Shown here piece by piece: positions 61,902 to 64,000 of a stretch of DNA of 64,000 nucleotides (the first letter of the stretch is position 1; every line of letters begins with the position of its first letter). The position numbers were made by a program, and so were the translations under genes. This DNA comes from an uncultured Bacilli bacterium. GTDB taxonomy: Bacteria > Bacillota_I > Bacilli_A > RF39 > UBA660. Location: assembly GCA_934176955.1 (NCBI GenBank), contig CAKPOS010000007.1:19015-83014 (forward strand). The letters are read 5' to 3'. Below the pieces are notes generated by a model that was not told the DNA's origin, did not search any database, and saw nothing but the letters and a program-made list of their open reading frames with translations.

Positions 61902-62534
61902 ATGAACAAAGTATTTTTATATCTATATCCAATTGAAGAGTTTACTAAAGTTTTCGATTTAGGAAATGAATATTATGATGAAATTGGTATTAGAAGACCT
62001 TTAAATGTCTTGAATGAAGCTATTCAAAAAAGATATAGAGATAATGGATATCAAATTGTATATGTAATTTATCCGGATAAAGAGATTTATGGTATATTAC
62101 CACAGTCCAATGATAAAATAGTATATACTGATATTACATTTGCTAAGGCAAGCGGATATAATCAAGATGGAAGTGAAAAACTATTAGATGAAGTTGTATA
62201 TCCAAACGAACAATATATTTTAGAACAATTAGGAAATGTAGATGAGTTAGTAATTGGTGGATATCATTTTCAAGATTGTTGTAAACGTGTTGGAGAAGTA
62301 GCATTATCAAATGGTATAAATACAATAATAGATTTAGATATGACAGATTTATTTTTTAATTTATATAGACAAGAAGAATACTTTAATATAGATTTATATG
62401 ATCCAGCTAAATTTAAAGAATATATGATGAATAAAATGAGTAGATATGGAGATGAATTTTCTGAAAGAGTGTTTAATAGAAATTATCAAAGTGAAGCATA
62501 TGGTTTTGGGAAATTTAATAAAAAACAAAAATAG
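61902..62534 (+). CDS. hypothetical protein
   Basis: The 210-residue soluble product (MNKVFLYLYPIEEFTKVFDL) contains alternating strands and helices and a Cys pair in GGYHFQDCCKRVG, followed by NTIIDLDMTDLFFNL, which suggests a Rossmann-like alpha/beta fold. I recognise no family. It has a fair ribosome site (AGTAGGTGA) nine bases after the broken GNAT gene and is intact. Confidence 0.55.
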   Translation: MNKVFLYLYPIEEFTKVFDLGNEYYDEIGIRRPLNVLNEAIQKRYRDNGYQIVYVIYPDKEIYGILPQSNDKIVYTDITFAKASGYNQDGSEKLLDEVVYPNEQYILEQLGNVDELVIGGYHFQDCCKRVGEVALSNGINTIIDLDMTDLFFNLYRQEEYFNIDLYDPAKFKEYMMNKMSRYGDEFSERVFNRNYQSEAYGFGKFNKKQK

Positions 62535-62617
62535 AATATTTATAGATAAGTGTAGCGAATAATTTTTGAAAATTTAAATTATAGTGTATAATAAATACCA
62601 ATCAGGATGGTGAGTTT

Positions 62618-63068
62618 ATGAGTAAATTAAAAATATTATTAATATAAATGAATTAATATTGATAATTGGAGAATTTGTAAAAAATATTGAAATAATAAAA
62701 GATACAGAATTAGTAGATTAGTAATATTAGTGATTTTAGATTCTAAAAAAAGAAAAGTATTAGATTATAATGATGAAATATTAAAAAATATTTATAAGCA
62801 TATTATAGAAAATGGATTATATGATCCAAATTAGAATATTGGAACATCAAGTGAACCATTATTTGCAATGCTACCTAATTCGAGGAATTTATATAGCGTA
62901 AATATGTTTGTATTTAATAATGAATTAATTGACTGGAATATACTTAACAATGGTACTGATTCTTTTATCTCTTTTGTATATAGTTATTTAAATTCAAGTT
63001 CAGATGTTGAACAATCATATTATTTAGAAATAATCAAAAGTGCTATTAATAGAGTTGATTTGAACTGA
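62618..63068 (+). pseudogene. broken hypothetical gene truncated by the IS
   Basis: From ATG 62618 (AGGATGGTGAG upstream) the frame stops after nine codons, continues in another frame (NINELILIIGEF), and later reads KRKVLDYNDEILKN to an in-frame TAG at 62832-62834 and on as NIGTSSEPLFAMLPNSRNLY. Its final TGA (63066-63068) is made by the first bases of the IS terminal repeat, so the IS cut off the 3' end. Family unknown. Confidence 0.55.
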
Positions 63069-64000
63069 ACCCCAAAAGTTGGACAGTTTATAAATAGTTT
63101 CTAATTAGAGGATTGTAACCTGTAATTTACAGGAGACAGTCCTTTTAATTTAATTTTAATTCTATCATAATTATAATAATAAATATAGTCATCAATTGCA
63201 GTTATCAAATCATCTAAACTTTCATAATTATCTTCCTGGTCATAAAACATTTCTGTTTTAAGTATGCCGAAAAAATTTTCCATCATTCCATTATCCATAC
63301 TATTTCCTTTTCTAGACATACTTTGTTTTATACCATATTTTTTAATCTCTGTTGATAAGATTGATGTTGATATTGCCATCCTTGATCTGAATGAAATATT
63401 AGTCCTTCAAGATTATTATTTTTATTGAATGCTTTATCAAGCATATCATTTATTTGTTCTAAATTCGGTGATTTAGAAGTATTATAAGATATTATTTCGC
63501 CATTAAAACCATCTAATATTGGTGATAAATAACATTTTTCACCACGAAGATTAAATTCTGTTATATCTGTATACCATTTTTTGTTAGGTTTATCTGCATC
63601 AAAATCTCTTTCAATCAAATTATCTGCTATTTTACCAACAGTACCTTTATAAGATGAATATTTTCTTTTATTTCTTTTTAACGGTCTTAAACCTAATTTA
63701 ATCATTATTCTATATACTTTCTTATGATTAACGTTATAGCCTTGATTTCTTAATTCTAATGTAATTCTACGATAACCATATCTTTCTTTGTTATTAATAA
63801 ATATTTCTTTTATTTTATCTATTATTTCCTTATTTTTATTATCTTTATCTGCTTTAGATAAAGTATAATAATATACTGATTTAGCTAAACCTGATACTTG
63901 TAGAAGAATCACTAAAGGATATTTTAGCCGAAGTTCACTAACAACATTTACTTTTTCTTCTGTTGTTGATTCTTCCTTGCTTGAACAACGGCTCTCAATT
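63066..64000 (-). mobile_element. IS3-family insertion sequence, incomplete in window
   Basis: The end repeat TGAACCCCAAAAGTTGGACA (63066-63085) is of the IS3-family type. The element is read on the minus strand and runs beyond base 64000, where its orfA should lie. Confidence 0.8.
63101..64000 (-). pseudogene. IS3-family transposase OrfB, frameshifted and partial
   Basis: From the window edge the frame reads KVNVVSELRLKYPLVILLQV (IS150-like OrfB start), RYGYRRITLELRNQGY, WYTDITEF (first catalytic Asp), LIFHSDQGWQYQH (second Asp). A one-base loss near 63345 shifts to EIKKYGIKQSMSRKGN, DNGMMENFFGILKTE (catalytic Glu) and YNYDRIKIKLKGLSPVNY. All DDE residues exist but in two frames, so the transposase is inactive unless recoded. 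Confidence 0.85.

Larger units (their letters stand above)
60289..63065. mobile_element. remnant of integrative element 3
   Basis: Begins at junction C with element 2-like arm repeats, then jumps within 120 bases to the tail of an Xre gene, so integrase, RepA and the repressor's DNA-binding part are deleted. A phosphatase, a broken GNAT gene, an unknown gene and a broken gene truncated by an IS follow. No right junction is visible before the IS. Confidence 0.55.

Noticed and set aside
1..64000. Use of TGA as Trp codon (mycoplasma-type code)
   Set aside because: Many well-defined genes end in TGA at the expected length and Trp is TGG throughout, for example in asnS and lgt.
1..64000. CRISPR array
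   Set aside because: The only short regular repeats are the in-frame 21-base units at 17839 and arm-type repeats with 12-base period; no spacers of the right size occur.
1..64000. tRNA or rRNA genes
   Set aside because: I looked for GC-rich cloverleaf-like stretches and CCA ends; in this AT-rich window none was convincing.

Overview
The window is very AT-rich and uses the standard bacterial code: TGA ends several genes and Trp is TGG. It looks like a chromosomal segment of a low-GC Bacillota, probably an uncultured gut member of the Bacilli/Erysipelotrichia type. The pointers are recU next to a class A PBP, yqeG-yqeH, mrnC-rlmB-sigH in conserved order, sporulation-associated genes (yunB, two YjcZ-like miniproteins, sigH) and Gram-positive lipoproteins. 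This placement is inference from gene content.

Bases 1-39,900 are backbone. (i) 115-5740 is a type IV secretion-like cluster: a PrgI-like membrane protein, a VirB4 ATPase in two overlapping reading frames, a three-domain peptidoglycan enzyme and a lipoprotein. (ii) 5,771-8,876 holds two tiny spore-type hydrophobic proteins, an Xre regulator, asnS and a lipoprotein. (iii) 8,885-13,123 holds class A PBP and recU on the minus strand and yunB on the plus strand. (iv) 13,310-24,162 is a complete-looking Tad-type pilus operon: secreted head proteins, two CpaB-like SAF proteins, CpaF ATPase, TadB/TadC, an Flp pilin, two minor pilins with a matching short leader, and a TadZ-like protein. (v) 24,260-29,742 holds four GT-C-like membrane proteins, three of them tandem paralogues. 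(vi) 29,829-39,663 is housekeeping: YvlD-like, lgt, trxB, DUF308, yqeG, yqeH, mrnC, rlmB, sigH, uvrA and a Xer recombinase.

From about 39,900 to the end the window is a stack of related integrative elements inserted head to tail behind the Xer gene. The junctions at about 39.9, 50.3 and 60.3 kb each carry the same small hairpin with a GAGA loop, whose stem sequence changes on both sides while pairing is kept. Element 1 (about 39.94-50.33 kb) is intact: integrase, RepA-like ATPase, small HTH protein, divergent Xre repressor, then a 6-kb cargo block enclosed by inverted repeats of about 75 bp (cupin, dipeptidase, DapB-like fusion, SDR, and a two-gene module with a ClpB-like AAA+ protein), then TnpV. 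Element 2 (about 50.33-60.29 kb) has the same backbone but is decaying: the integrase lacks its arm-binding domain, a MobV relaxase is frameshifted, RepA has an in-frame stop. It carries a PHP/ATPase cassette. Element 3 (about 60.29 kb onward) is a deletion remnant ending in an IS3-family insertion that runs off the window.

Elements 1 and 2 have homologous control regions but different operator sequences and different integrase arm-type repeats, which would suit stable tandem residence. The candidates most worth following as undescribed systems are the inverted-repeat cargo block with its AAA+ pair, the PHP/ATPase/small-protein cassette, and the conserved long hairpin found once in each of elements 1 and 2.
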